Positions 1-9,075 of a DNA stretch of 64,000 nt are shown piece after piece. The position numbers were made by a program, and so were the translations under genes. Numbering within the stretch: position 1 is the stretch's first letter; each line of letters begins with the position of its first letter. Below the pieces are notes generated by a model. The model did no database searches. It worked only from the letters and a program-made list of their open reading frames with translations, and was not told the origin of the DNA. Origin of the DNA: Acidobacteriota bacterium (GTDB lineage: Bacteria > Acidobacteriota > Vicinamibacteria > Vicinamibacterales > CAVVIG01); the NCBI GenBank assembly GCA_018268955.1, contig JAFDVO010000029.1:16244-80243 (forward strand), given 5' to 3'.

Positions 1-1950
1 CTGGCGAGCGGGCTTCTCTATGTGATCGAGTGGGCCGCCCGCCCGCTTGTCCCCGGCGCGTCGGCCATCATCCTCTACCTTCACGTCTCGGCGGCTGGTC
101 CCCTCCTCGCCTCCGGCTTCTGGTTGATCGCCAGCGAGCGCTTCGACCCACACACGGCACGCCGCCGATTCGGCCAGCTTGCCGGTGTGGGCACCGTCGG
201 CGGCCTCATCAGCGCGGTCGCTGCGGAACGCACCGCGGTGTGGTTCGGCGCACCGTCAATCCTTCCACTGCTCGCCGCATGGCAGTGCCTGAGCGCTGTC
301 CTCGCGCATCGGCTTGCCGCCGGCACGTCGAGCGCGAGCGCCGATGCGGACTCCGCCCAACCGGCGCGATCCGGAATCCGCGTCATCGCGCAGACCCCCT
401 ATCTCCGGAATCTCGCGGCGCTCGTCCTGCTCGGGACGACCGGCGCAGCCCTCGTCGACTACCTGTTCAAGGTGCAGGCGGTCACAGCCTTTGGCCGCGG
501 CGACCAACTGCTCCGCTTCTTTGCCCTCTACTACGCGGGCACCAGCGTCGTCACCTTCGTCCTCCAGACATCCTCCGCTCACCTGGCCCTCGAGCGAATG
601 GGACTCGGCGCGACAGCCAGCACGCCCTCGATTGCCGTACTGATCGGGAGCGCGGTGAGCCTCGTCGTCCCAGGCTTCGGCAGCCTGCTGATCACACGCG
701 GCGGCGAGTCCATCCTCCGCAGTTCCCTCTTCCGCGCGGGATACGAACTCTTCTACACGCCCATTCCCGCGGCCGAGAAGCGCGCGGCGAAGTCGATCAT
801 CGACGTGGCGTTCGATCGCCTCGGCGACGGCGCAGCCGGGGCGCTGGTGCGCGCAGCGCTGTTGCTCCTTCCTGGCGCTCACGTGCCGGCGATCCTGCTC
901 GCGGCGCTCGCCTGCTCTCTCGGGGCCATTCTCGCCGCCAGCCGCCTGAATCGCGGCTATGTCCGCAGCCTCCGGAACAGCCTCGCGCGTCGATCGCGCC
1001 TGGTCGGAGGTGCGGAAACCGTTGACGATCCCGGATGGGCGTCCGTCTGGTCTGCCCTTCGACGTGAAGCAGACGTGCCGCACATGGCGGGGCCCTCAGG
1101 TCCCGTTGCGGAAAGCCCGGTCGACCCGCTCATGGCCGACATCGCCAACCTCCGCTCGCGCGATCGTGCACGTCTCATCCGGGTCCTCGGGCGCGACGAC
1201 GGGATTGCGCCGGAACTGGTGCCGCACGTCATTCCGCTGCTCGCGTGGGATGCCGTGGCCGAGCCGGCAACCTTCGCGCTGCAGAAGGTCGCCGAGGAGC
1301 ATGTGGGCCAGTTCACGGACGCGCTCCTCGATCCGAATCGCGACTTCGCCGTGCGGCGGCGGCTCGCGCGTGCCTTCGCGGTCTGCGTCTCACAGCGCGC
1401 GGTGGATGCGCTGCTGCTCGCCTTCGACGACCTGCGATTTGCCGTCAGGCGCGAAGCCGCGCGATCCGTTGTCGCCATTCTCGAACGCAACCCGCTGCTG
1501 CATGTGAGCCGCGAGCGGGTGCTCGCGGTCGTGCTGAAAGAGGTCACCGTCGGCCGGCCGGTATGGGAGGGGCGACGGCTCCTGGACGATGGCCCCGGGA
1601 TCGACTCACCGCTCGATGCATTCGTCAGGGATCGCGCGGGTGAGAGCCTTGCCCACGTGTTCACGCTGCTCTCACTGGTGCTGCCGCGTGAACCAATCAG
1701 GCTGGCGTTTCGCGGGCTGCAGACCAATGACCAGCACCTTCACGGCACGGCGCTGGAGTACCTGGACAGCGTGCTCCCGCAGCAGATCCGGCAGCGCCTG
1801 TGGCCCTTCCTCGACGCCCGCCCCGCGTCGATTGCCACGCGCAACAGGCAGGAGGCGCTCGTGGCGCTGCTGCGATCGAACCAGTCGATCGAGATCAATC
1901 TCGAGGAACTGCGGCAACGCGCCTCGCTGGGCGAACCAGCCGCGCTGTAA
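1..1950 (+). CDS. NTT-like membrane carrier with C-terminal HEAT repeats (5' partial)
   Basis: The frame is open from the first base, so the N-terminus lies outside the window. The first ~330 visible residues are hydrophobic helices of the ATP:ADP-translocase-like (NTT/MFS) type. The segment with IPAAEKRAAKSIIDVAFDR resembles the conserved EKYAAK-type loop of that family, which also occurs in the gene at 3621. The last ~270 residues are soluble helical repeats of HEAT type (alternating hydrophobic helices with RRRLARAFA and RREAARSVVAIL). A carrier plus HEAT fusion suggests a transporter with a cytoplasmic interaction platform; the substrate cannot be told. It is followed after 17 bp by a kinase gene in the same direction, so the two are probably co-transcribed. 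Confidence 0.75.
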   Translation: MASGLLYVIEWAARPLVPGASAIILYLHVSAAGPLLASGFWLIASERFDPHTARRRFGQLAGVGTVGGLISAVAAERTAVWFGAPSILPLLAAWQCLSAVLAHRLAAGTSSASADADSAQPARSGIRVIAQTPYLRNLAALVLLGTTGAALVDYLFKVQAVTAFGRGDQLLRFFALYYAGTSVVTFVLQTSSAHLALERMGLGATASTPSIAVLIGSAVSLVVPGFGSLLITRGGESILRSSLFRAGYELFYTPIPAAEKRAAKSIIDVAFDRLGDGAAGALVRAALLLLPGAHVPAILLAALACSLGAILAASRLNRGYVRSLRNSLARRSRLVGGAETVDDPGWASVWSALRREADVPHMAGPSGPVAESPVDPLMADIANLRSRDRARLIRVLGRDDGIAPELVPHVIPLLAWDAVAEPATFALQKVAEEHVGQFTDALLDPNRDFAVRRRLARAFAVCVSQRAVDALLLAFDDLRFAVRREAARSVVAILERNPLLHVSRERVLAVVLKEVTVGRPVWEGRRLLDDGPGIDSPLDAFVRDRAGESLAHVFTLLSLVLPREPIRLAFRGLQTNDQHLHGTALEYLDSVLPQQIRQRLWPFLDARPASIATRNRQEALVALLRSNQSIEINLEELRQRASLGEPAAL

Positions 1951-1967
1951 CGATCGAGGTCACGCAC

Positions 1968-3554
1968 ATGGCTCGACTGCTCGCGCCGCAATGCCGTACA
2001 ACGGCGTCGTCCCCGGTTGCCGGCGGGACGTCCAACCGGCTCCCCGCGGCACTCCTGACCGAACAGGTACGTCGGCTCGCCGTGTGCGCAGCGGTCGGCG
2101 CCGGCCTGTGGACCTTTGGGCTCGTGATGGACGTGCTGGCGCGTCCGCTGACGCTGGGAACGCCGGTCCCTGCACGGCAGGTCCTCATCGAGGTGCTCTC
2201 GATCGCGCTGTCGCTGGCGATGTTCCTCTACGTGCGATACGCCCCGCATGCGGCGCGGACGAAGGTGGATGTTGCGCTCGGGTACTACGTGCTGAATGCC
2301 GTCGGCGTCGCCCTCCTGAACAACTGGGCCCATCCGACGTCGGTGCCCCTCTCCACGCTGCTGACCTGGAATGCGGTGGTGATTCTCGTCTCCGGGATGA
2401 TCATCCCGGCAACGCCGATGCGCATCCTCGTCGCCTCACTCGTGGCGGCGTCGACCGATCCGATTGCGGTGTGGCTCGCCCACCTTCGCGGCGCATCGGT
2501 GCCGTCCGGTCTCGGCACGATGGTGCTGTTCATGCCGAACTACGCCCTGGCGGCGGTCGCCGTCCTGCCGTCCCACGTGCTGCAGCGCGTCGGCCGGAGC
2601 CTCGAGCAGGCACAGCAGATGGGGAGCTATCACCTCGTCGAACTGCTCGGACGCGGCGGGATGGGTGAAGTCTGGAAGGCGCGCCACCAGTTGCTCGCGC
2701 GCACCGCTGCCGTAAAGCTCGTTCGTCCGGAGCTGATGGGTGCCCGGACGCCCGAAGAAGGCGAGAACCTGATTCGCCGGTTCCGGCGTGAAGCCGAGGC
2801 CACGGCCGCACTCAATTCGCCGCACACGATCCGCCTGTACGATTTCGGCGTCACCGAGGAGCGGACCTTCTACTACGCGATGGAACTGCTGGTCGGGCAG
2901 GACCTCGACTCGCTCGTGCGCGCGAACGGGCCCTTGCCCGCGGAACGCGTCGTCTACCTGCTGGCGCAGATCTGCCACTCGCTTGCCGAGGCACACGCGC
3001 ATGGGCTCGTCCACCGCGACATCACGCCGCGCAACATCTACGCGTGCCGCATGGGCCTGGACGACGACTTCGTGAAGGTGCTCGATTTCGGGCTGGTGTC
3101 GTACAGCGATCCGGCGTCGGTCGGCCACTCACTCATGACCGCTGCCCACAGCACGACGGGCACGCCAGCCTTCATGGCTCCAGAGGTGATCCTCGAAGGT
3201 GCCGTCGATGCGCGCGCGGACATCTACGCCCTCGGCTGTGTCGCCTACTTCCTGCTGACCGGCGAACTCGTGTTCGAGGCCGATACGCCGATGAAGATGT
3301 TCGTCCAGCACCTGCAGGCGGAGCCGATCCCACCGTCCATGCGGGGCGAACTGCCGATCCCTGCCGCACTCGATGCGCTCGTCCTTGCCTGCCTCGCCAA
3401 GGACCCGCTGGCCCGCCCGCAGTCGATCGCGGCCGTGCGCCAGCAGCTCGAGGTCGTGCCGCTGACCTCGGCCTGGACGAACGCAGCTGCGCGTCGGTGG
3501 TGGGAGACGCATCTGGTCGACCTCGGGTCCTGTGCGGAGGTCGTGAAGGCGTAA
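1968..3554 (+). CDS. Membrane-anchored serine/threonine protein kinase
   Basis: The start is the ATG preceded by GAGGT at a 7-nt spacing; longer frames begin inside the upstream gene. The 528-aa product has an N-terminal membrane region of about five or six helices (residues ~35-205), then a Hanks-type kinase domain (~220-510). Visible motifs are the Gly-rich loop LGRGGMGEVW (227-236), the ATP-binding Lys in AAVK (K250), HRDITPRN (349-356), DFG (373-375) and the APE-equivalent in AFMAPEV. The catalytic-loop Lys of HRDLKPxN is Thr here, which is unusual for a Ser/Thr kinase. The kinase is C-terminal to the membrane part, opposite to the common PknB layout. It sits between two NTT-type carriers and may regulate them; this is inference. 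Confidence 0.85.
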   Translation: MARLLAPQCRTTASSPVAGGTSNRLPAALLTEQVRRLAVCAAVGAGLWTFGLVMDVLARPLTLGTPVPARQVLIEVLSIALSLAMFLYVRYAPHAARTKVDVALGYYVLNAVGVALLNNWAHPTSVPLSTLLTWNAVVILVSGMIIPATPMRILVASLVAASTDPIAVWLAHLRGASVPSGLGTMVLFMPNYALAAVAVLPSHVLQRVGRSLEQAQQMGSYHLVELLGRGGMGEVWKARHQLLARTAAVKLVRPELMGARTPEEGENLIRRFRREAEATAALNSPHTIRLYDFGVTEERTFYYAMELLVGQDLDSLVRANGPLPAERVVYLLAQICHSLAEAHAHGLVHRDITPRNIYACRMGLDDDFVKVLDFGLVSYSDPASVGHSLMTAAHSTTGTPAFMAPEVILEGAVDARADIYALGCVAYFLLTGELVFEADTPMKMFVQHLQAEPIPPSMRGELPIPAALDALVLACLAKDPLARPQSIAAVRQQLEVVPLTSAWTNAAARRWWETHLVDLGSCAEVVKA

Positions 3555-3620
3555 GGCGCTCTCGTCCGGATCTGCGGCATTTCGCGTCCCACGGCGCGTT
3601 GTGGGTCTGAGGAGAGTGCA

Positions 3621-6098
3621 ATGTCTGGAACGTCCGTTCGCCCGGAGCTCACGACCACCCGCTCCCGACTCGACCGTGCGCTCGCCGTGTTCACTGACGT
3701 CCACGCCGGCGAGGGTGCCACCGCCGTCCTGATGCTGGTGAACGTCTTCGTCCTGCTCGTCTGCTACTCCGTCATCAAGACTGTGCGCGAACCGCTGATC
3801 CTGCTGGGCGGCGGGGCCGAAGTTCGGTCGTATGCGGCGGCCGGGCAGGCGCTGCTCCTGATCGCGTTCGTGCCCGCGTACAGCCGTCTCGCGGCGCGCG
3901 TGAGCCGGATGCGGCTGATTCTTGGCGTCACGTTCTTCTTCCTCGCCTGCATCGAACTGTTCGCGGCGGCGGTGGCGGCGGGCGTGCGCTACGTTGGCGT
4001 GGCGTTCTTCATCTGGGTCGGCATCTTCAACATCTCGCTCGTCGCGCAGTTCTGGTCGTTCGCCAACGACATCTACCGCAAGAGCACTGCAGACCGCCTC
4101 TTCCCGCTCATCATGCTCGGCATGACGGGCGGTGCGCCGCTCGGATCGATGCTTGCGGCGCGGCTCTTCCGCGCGGGTGTGGCGCCGCAGGCGATTCTCC
4201 AGTGCTCGGCGCTGCTGCTCGCCGTGAGCGCAGCGCTCTACGTGGCGATCGATCGCCGTGTAGCCGCGGTGTCGGAGCAGGCGGGAACCGAATCCGACAC
4301 CGGGTTGAACGGGTTCTCGCTGGTGCTGCGCAGCCCGTACCTCCGCCTCGTCGCCGTCCTTGTCGTCCTCCTGAACATCGTCAACACCACCGGCGAGTAT
4401 GTCGTGGCGAAGCTGCTGACCGCGCACGTCGCCGACCTCGCCGCGGCGACGCCAGGGTTCGACAAGCGAGCGTTCATCGGCGCGTTCAGCGGCGAGTACC
4501 AGTTCTGGGTCAACGTCACGGCTCTGGCGCTGCAGGCGTTCGTGGCCGCCAGGCTCGTCCGCTCGCGTGGGCTGGCCGGTGTGCTGCTCGTGCTCCCGCT
4601 GATTGCACTCGGCGGCTATGGGCTCGTGGCTGCGGGTGCCGGTTTCGCGCTCGTGCGCTGGATCAAGACCGCCGAGAACGCCACGGACTACTCAATCATG
4701 AACACGGCGAGGCAGCTCCTCTGGCTGCCGACGACCACCGAGGAGAAGTACGCGGCAAAGCAGGCGATCGACACCTTCTGCGTCCGCGCAGGCGACGTGC
4801 TGTCCGCAGCCGTGGTCTACGTCGGCACCGCGCGCCTGCATCTCGCACCCGCACAGTTCGCGCTGATGAACGTGGCGCTCACGGTCGCCTGGCTCGCCAT
4901 CGCGATCGTAATCGCCCGTCCGGGCGGCGTGCACACGCGCATCCGGATCGCAAAGCTCGCCGGTGCCGTCGCAGCTCTCTGGTTGTGCCTCATGCCGCAG
5001 AGCGGACACGCGCAGGAGACACGGGCCGAGTCGATGGCCCAGGCACGCGCGGCCAAGGCAGCCGACCTGCACGAATACGAGCCGACGACGCTCGAGCGGC
5101 GGATTGACCTGGCGAACCGGCTGCTGGAACCACGAGCGTTCGGGGCTTTCGTCGGAGGCGTCATGGAGGGCGGCGGGCTCGCGGTGGGACCGGCCATCCG
5201 GACGTCGCTCGGCGAGACCGCGAACGTGTCTGCACATGCCGCATGGTCGGTTCGGAACTACACGGCTCTCGCAGCGCGCCTGGAGTTTCGTGAGCGCGCG
5301 GGCAGCCGCGTGCGCGTCGGCGTGGGCGGCGAGCACATGCGTGCCCCGACGGTCGCCTATTTCGGAGTCGGACCCGGCTCGCAAGAGGAGGACCGCCGCG
5401 CCTTCGGACTGCGCCAGAGCAGTGTGACGGCGGATGCCACGATCCGTGTCGCGCGTCACGCCACGGTCGGCGGTGCGGTGGGGTATCTCGACACCACGAC
5501 GGACACGGGTGAGCTGTCGACCCCTGCGCCGCCGTCGGAGCTTGCCTGGGTGAGCACGCGACTGTCGCTCGAACACGACACGCGCATGTCGCCCCAGTAC
5601 TCGCGGTCGGGCGGGCTCGCGCGCCTAGCCCTGACGGACTACCGCCAGGCAGAGGGCGACGGCTTCGACTTCAGGCGGGTCGACGCGGAACTGCAGCGGT
5701 TCGTGCCGCTCAATGGCGAGAGCCAGGTGCTCGCCGTACGAGGCCTGCTCGCCAGCACGATGGTGTTGGACGGTGCCGACGTGCCGTTCTTCATGCTGCC
5801 TGCGCTCGGCGGCCACCGCGCCCTTCGCGGCTACGCCCCGTGGCGTTTTCGCGACCGGCACGCGCTGCTGCTCACGGGCGAGTACCGCTGGATGGCCGGC
5901 CCGCTGGTCGACATGGCGCTATTCGCCGACGCCGGATCGGTCGGGCCGTCGCTCGAGCGTGTCAGCCGCGATGGGCTGCGGGTGACCTACGGCGCAGGGC
6001 TCACCATTCACACCCCCAGCACGACGCTCACGCGATTCGAAGTCGCGAAGTCGCGCGAAGGGCTTGGGTTCCTCATCTCGTTCGGTCCGAGTTTCTAG
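3621..6098 (+). CDS. NTT-type carrier fused to an Omp85/surface-antigen-like outer-membrane barrel
   Basis: The 825-aa product starts after a GAGGAGAG ribosome-binding site. Residues ~1-435 are an ATP:ADP-antiporter-like (NTT) membrane domain (VIKTVREPLILL near 51-62, TTTEEKYAAKQAIDTF near 371-386). Residues ~438-465 then look like a signal peptide: basic RIRIAK, a hydrophobic core, and GHA-QE as a signal-peptidase I site. From ~500 to the end it is beta-rich, with features of a bacterial surface antigen barrel (LGGHRALRGY, LLTGEYRW, alternating strands, terminal Phe in FGPSF). No stop codon separates the halves. An inner-membrane carrier joined to an outer-membrane barrel must either be cleaved at the internal signal or come from a gene fusion with internal initiation. 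The next gene starts 11 bp downstream. Confidence 0.78.
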   Translation: MSGTSVRPELTTTRSRLDRALAVFTDVHAGEGATAVLMLVNVFVLLVCYSVIKTVREPLILLGGGAEVRSYAAAGQALLLIAFVPAYSRLAARVSRMRLILGVTFFFLACIELFAAAVAAGVRYVGVAFFIWVGIFNISLVAQFWSFANDIYRKSTADRLFPLIMLGMTGGAPLGSMLAARLFRAGVAPQAILQCSALLLAVSAALYVAIDRRVAAVSEQAGTESDTGLNGFSLVLRSPYLRLVAVLVVLLNIVNTTGEYVVAKLLTAHVADLAAATPGFDKRAFIGAFSGEYQFWVNVTALALQAFVAARLVRSRGLAGVLLVLPLIALGGYGLVAAGAGFALVRWIKTAENATDYSIMNTARQLLWLPTTTEEKYAAKQAIDTFCVRAGDVLSAAVVYVGTARLHLAPAQFALMNVALTVAWLAIAIVIARPGGVHTRIRIAKLAGAVAALWLCLMPQSGHAQETRAESMAQARAAKAADLHEYEPTTLERRIDLANRLLEPRAFGAFVGGVMEGGGLAVGPAIRTSLGETANVSAHAAWSVRNYTALAARLEFRERAGSRVRVGVGGEHMRAPTVAYFGVGPGSQEEDRRAFGLRQSSVTADATIRVARHATVGGAVGYLDTTTDTGELSTPAPPSELAWVSTRLSLEHDTRMSPQYSRSGGLARLALTDYRQAEGDGFDFRRVDAELQRFVPLNGESQVLAVRGLLASTMVLDGADVPFFMLPALGGHRALRGYAPWRFRDRHALLLTGEYRWMAGPLVDMALFADAGSVGPSLERVSRDGLRVTYGAGLTIHTPSTTLTRFEVAKSREGLGFLISFGPSF

Positions 6099-6109
6099 GG
6101 AGGGCTGAC

Positions 6110-7780
6110 ATGACACGCGCGACTCGCCTTCGTACGCTCGCCGGCATCACCGCGGTCGGCCTTGCCACGACGCTGGCCACCGCCGGCTCCGCGGTGTCGC
6201 CACGATTCTTCGACGATGACCCGGTGTGGATGGAGCACGACACGGAGAACGCCTCCGCGGTGAAGCCGATCGAGGTCGACCTCGTGAGCGATCTGGCCGT
6301 GAACATCATCAATGCGGCCGCACCGGCCCGCCCGTCGCGCGCAGGCAACATCAACACGGTCGACGAGGTGCCCGACTCGAGCTGGTTCACGAACCGCCTC
6401 GGCGCACAACCGATCACGGCCGCGGATGTCGCGCGTGGACCCGATCGGACGAGTGGACCCGCACCTGGCGCCTGGACGGTGACTTCGTCGAAGAGCGACG
6501 GCGTGACGCCCGGGTTCACGGTGAAGGATGCCGACGGCCGACGATGGTTCCTGAAGTTCGACCCGCCTGGGTACCGGGGCATGTCGACCGGCACCGAGGT
6601 CGCGGTCACGAAGCTGATGTGGGCGCTCGGCTACCACGTGCCGGAGAACCACATCGCGTACATGCGGCGCCAGCAGCTGGTGGTCGGCTCCGGCGCGAAG
6701 TTCACGCCCCCTGGGGGCGGGACGCGGCCGATGCGCGCGTCCGACATCGACAGGCTCCTGGCCCGCGCCGACCGCGAACCCGACGGGTCGTATCGCGTGG
6801 TGGCGAGCCTCGCACTCGAAGGCAAGCCTGTCGGTCGGATCCGGTTCGCGGGCACGCGACCGGACGACCCGAACGACCTCGTGCCGCACGAAGACCGCCG
6901 CGAACTGCGCGGCTACGGCGTGTTCGCGGCGTGGCTCAACCACGTCGACGCGAAGGCGATCAACTCGCTCGACACGCTCATCACGGAACACGGTCGCAGT
7001 TACGTGCGGCACCACCTGATCGACTTCGGATCCGCGCTCGGCAGCGGCGGTGTGGGACCGGCGGATCGTTGGGCTGGCACGCAGTACCTCGTCGACCCGG
7101 TGGAGATCGGCCGCCAGCTCGTTGGCTTCGGCTTCGGTGCGCCGCGTTTCCAGCGGGTGGCGTTCGAGGAATCTCCGTCCATCGGGCGGTTGCCGCGCGA
7201 CAACACCAGATTCGACCCCACGTCGTGGAAGCCACGGGTGCCCAACCAGGCGTTTCTGCACGCGCGCGCCGACGACCGGTTCTGGGCTGCGCAGAAGCTC
7301 GCGGCGCTGACGCCCGACATGGTGCGTGCGGCGGTGCGGGCAGGCGACTTCCGCGACCGGTCGAGTGACGCATTCCTGGTGCGCGCGCTGCTGGAGCGCC
7401 GGGACGCGACCCTTCGCGCGTATCTTCCCGACGTGAACCCGATTGCGGACCCGTCGCTCGACGCGGACGGCCGGCTGACGTTCCGCAACGCCGCCGTCGA
7501 TGCCGACGTCGCGCGACGGCCCGAGGCGTACCACGGCGTGTGGCTCACATTCGACAACACGACCGGCGCCACGCAGTTCCTCGGCGCCAGTCGATCGGTC
7601 ACTCCCTACATGCGCGCACCCGCCCCGCTGCCGACGCGAGAGGGCACGTTCCTGAGAATCGAACTCTCGAGCACCAGTGCGGAGCACGCCTCATGGCTCG
7701 AACCGGCGCATGCCTTCTTCCGCCTGCGCGACGGCGGCTGGCAGCTCGTGGGATTCGAGCGGCTTCCGGAGCCGCGCTGA
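6110..7780 (+). CDS. Secreted protein with kinase-fold-like motifs, function unknown
   Basis: The ATG at 6110 follows GGGAGGG, 11 bp after the upstream stop; the upstream frame extension is spurious. The 556-aa product begins with a signal peptide (basic start, LAGITAVGLATTLATAGSA). A PDSSWFTNR motif follows near residue 90. Further on come RRWFLKFDPP, then NHVDAKAINSL and HHLIDFGSALGS. The order of a Lys strand, an Asp/Asn loop and an I-D-F-G loop recalls HipA or lipid-kinase folds, but this resemblance is weak. It lies in the membrane/envelope operon before a PAP2 phosphatase, so an envelope role is likely. No firm function can be assigned. Confidence 0.6.
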   Translation: MTRATRLRTLAGITAVGLATTLATAGSAVSPRFFDDDPVWMEHDTENASAVKPIEVDLVSDLAVNIINAAAPARPSRAGNINTVDEVPDSSWFTNRLGAQPITAADVARGPDRTSGPAPGAWTVTSSKSDGVTPGFTVKDADGRRWFLKFDPPGYRGMSTGTEVAVTKLMWALGYHVPENHIAYMRRQQLVVGSGAKFTPPGGGTRPMRASDIDRLLARADREPDGSYRVVASLALEGKPVGRIRFAGTRPDDPNDLVPHEDRRELRGYGVFAAWLNHVDAKAINSLDTLITEHGRSYVRHHLIDFGSALGSGGVGPADRWAGTQYLVDPVEIGRQLVGFGFGAPRFQRVAFEESPSIGRLPRDNTRFDPTSWKPRVPNQAFLHARADDRFWAAQKLAALTPDMVRAAVRAGDFRDRSSDAFLVRALLERRDATLRAYLPDVNPIADPSLDADGRLTFRNAAVDADVARRPEAYHGVWLTFDNTTGATQFLGASRSVTPYMRAPAPLPTREGTFLRIELSSTSAEHASWLEPAHAFFRLRDGGWQLVGFERLPEPR

Positions 7781-7818
7781 GCCACGCATCGATCGTCAAA
7801 GCTGAGTGAGGGCCAGAG

Positions 7819-8721
7819 ATGACCAGGATTACGACTGCATGTTCACGCCTCATCGCAGTGTCCCTTTGTGCCGTCTGCGCGACGGCACCGCATGCGTCCG
7901 CGCAAGGTGCAGGGGCTGGCCCGGTAGCGGTCGGCGGCGGGCTCGAGTCGCCCGTGGGCGCGCATGCGCTCCGAGACAGCCGTGAGCGGGTACCCGCGGA
8001 GGGTGATGAACGCACCGGCACGGCGGCTATGGGGAGCGGCACGCCTGGCTCTCCGCAGCGGCGGGCTGACGTGTGGCGGGATCTGTTCGGCGCGACGTGG
8101 ACCGACGTGCGGCGATTCCCGTCGAAGCAGACGCTGGGGTGGATCGCCGTGGGCGCGGCTGCCACGGCGGCAACGCGGCCGGCAGACTCCCACGTGGGAC
8201 GCTCTCTCTCATCCGCGGCGCCGCTCCACGAGATCTCGGAGCCGGGAGCCTACATCGGGTCGACGCCGCTGCAGCTCGGGCTCAGTGCGGCGACGTATGG
8301 TCTCGGCCGTGCCACGCACTCACCGCGCATGGCCGCGCTCGGCGCCGATTTGTTTCGGGCACAGCTGCTCGCGCAGGGGCTCACCGTCGGCATCAAGGAA
8401 GGTGTCCGGCGGCAGCGGCCCGAAGGCGGCGGATTCGCGTTCCCCTCAGGTCACAGCACCGTCAGCTTCGCCTCGGCCACGGTGCTGCAGCAGCACCTCG
8501 GGTGGCGCGTCGGGGTGCCGGCATATGCGCTGGCGTCGTACGTCGCGCTCTCGCGTGTGCAGATGCAGCGGCACTACCTGAGCGACGTGGCGTTCGGGGC
8601 GGCGCTCGGCATTGCAGCGGGCCGAACCATCACGCTGGACCGCGAGCGGCGTATCCAGCTCGCGCCGATGGCAACTGCGGGCGGCGCGGGCGTTCAGGTG
8701 GTCTGGGATCGATCGCGGTGA
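7819..8721 (+). CDS. PAP2-family membrane-associated phosphatase
   Basis: The 300-aa product has an N-terminal signal peptide ending near PHASAQG. It carries the three PAP2 phosphatase motifs: KEGVRRQRP (C1), PSGHST (C2) and SRVQMQRHYLSD (C3), which supply the Lys/Arg, catalytic His and nucleophile His. This family dephosphorylates lipid pyrophosphates or phosphatidic acid on the outer face of the inner membrane. The periplasmic N-terminal extension of ~80 residues is low in complexity. It is the last gene of the plus-strand run from 1 and is convergent with the kinase that ends 3 bp away. Confidence 0.88.
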   Translation: MTRITTACSRLIAVSLCAVCATAPHASAQGAGAGPVAVGGGLESPVGAHALRDSRERVPAEGDERTGTAAMGSGTPGSPQRRADVWRDLFGATWTDVRRFPSKQTLGWIAVGAAATAATRPADSHVGRSLSSAAPLHEISEPGAYIGSTPLQLGLSAATYGLGRATHSPRMAALGADLFRAQLLAQGLTVGIKEGVRRQRPEGGGFAFPSGHSTVSFASATVLQQHLGWRVGVPAYALASYVALSRVQMQRHYLSDVAFGAALGIAAGRTITLDRERRIQLAPMATAGGAGVQVVWDRSR

Positions 8722-8724
8722 ACG

Positions 8725-9075
8725 CTACTGCAGCCGGGCCAGCTCGCCACGGGCGTCGGCGAACGGCCTGGCGGTCTGGTCCGCCGCAACCCAGTAGGAC
8801 AGAAACCGCTGGTACGCCTCACGCGCGTTGCCCGTATCTCCTGCCTGGGCGTGCGCGCGCGCGATGCCGAGCAGCGCGAGCGGGTAGACCGAACCGGTCG
8901 GGTCCTCGCCCCGGTGGTCGACGATCCGGGTGAACTCGGCGAGCGCGCTGGCCGGCTGCTTCAGCTGCAGGAACGCCAGCCCCCGCAGGTACTCGGGCCA
9001 GAACGCCGCGCGCGAAGCCCGGTCGTACGGCTTCACCTGCTCGAGGATTTCAATCGTGCGCTTGGGGTCGTTTTT
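8725..9075 (-). pseudogene. C-terminal TPR segment of the kinase at 9076-11673, cut off by an in-frame amber codon
   Basis: Directly after the TAG at 9076-9078 the same reading frame stays open for 116 codons to a normal stop. It encodes KNDPKRTIEILEQV, then PYDRASRAAFWPEYLRGLAF and further TPR-like helices. The text fits the usual C-terminus of acidobacterial kinase-TPR proteins, and no frameshift is needed to join it. A single substitution such as GAG, AAG or CAG to TAG explains the break. Alternatives are a sequencing error or stop-codon readthrough. A GTG at 9034-9036 could start a separate short protein, but no Shine-Dalgarno supports it. Confidence 0.8.

Noticed and set aside
3129..4427. 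Long minus-strand frames under the kinase and carrier genes
   Set aside because: They are shadows of high-GC codon use: charged, His/Arg/Glu-rich text with no domain.
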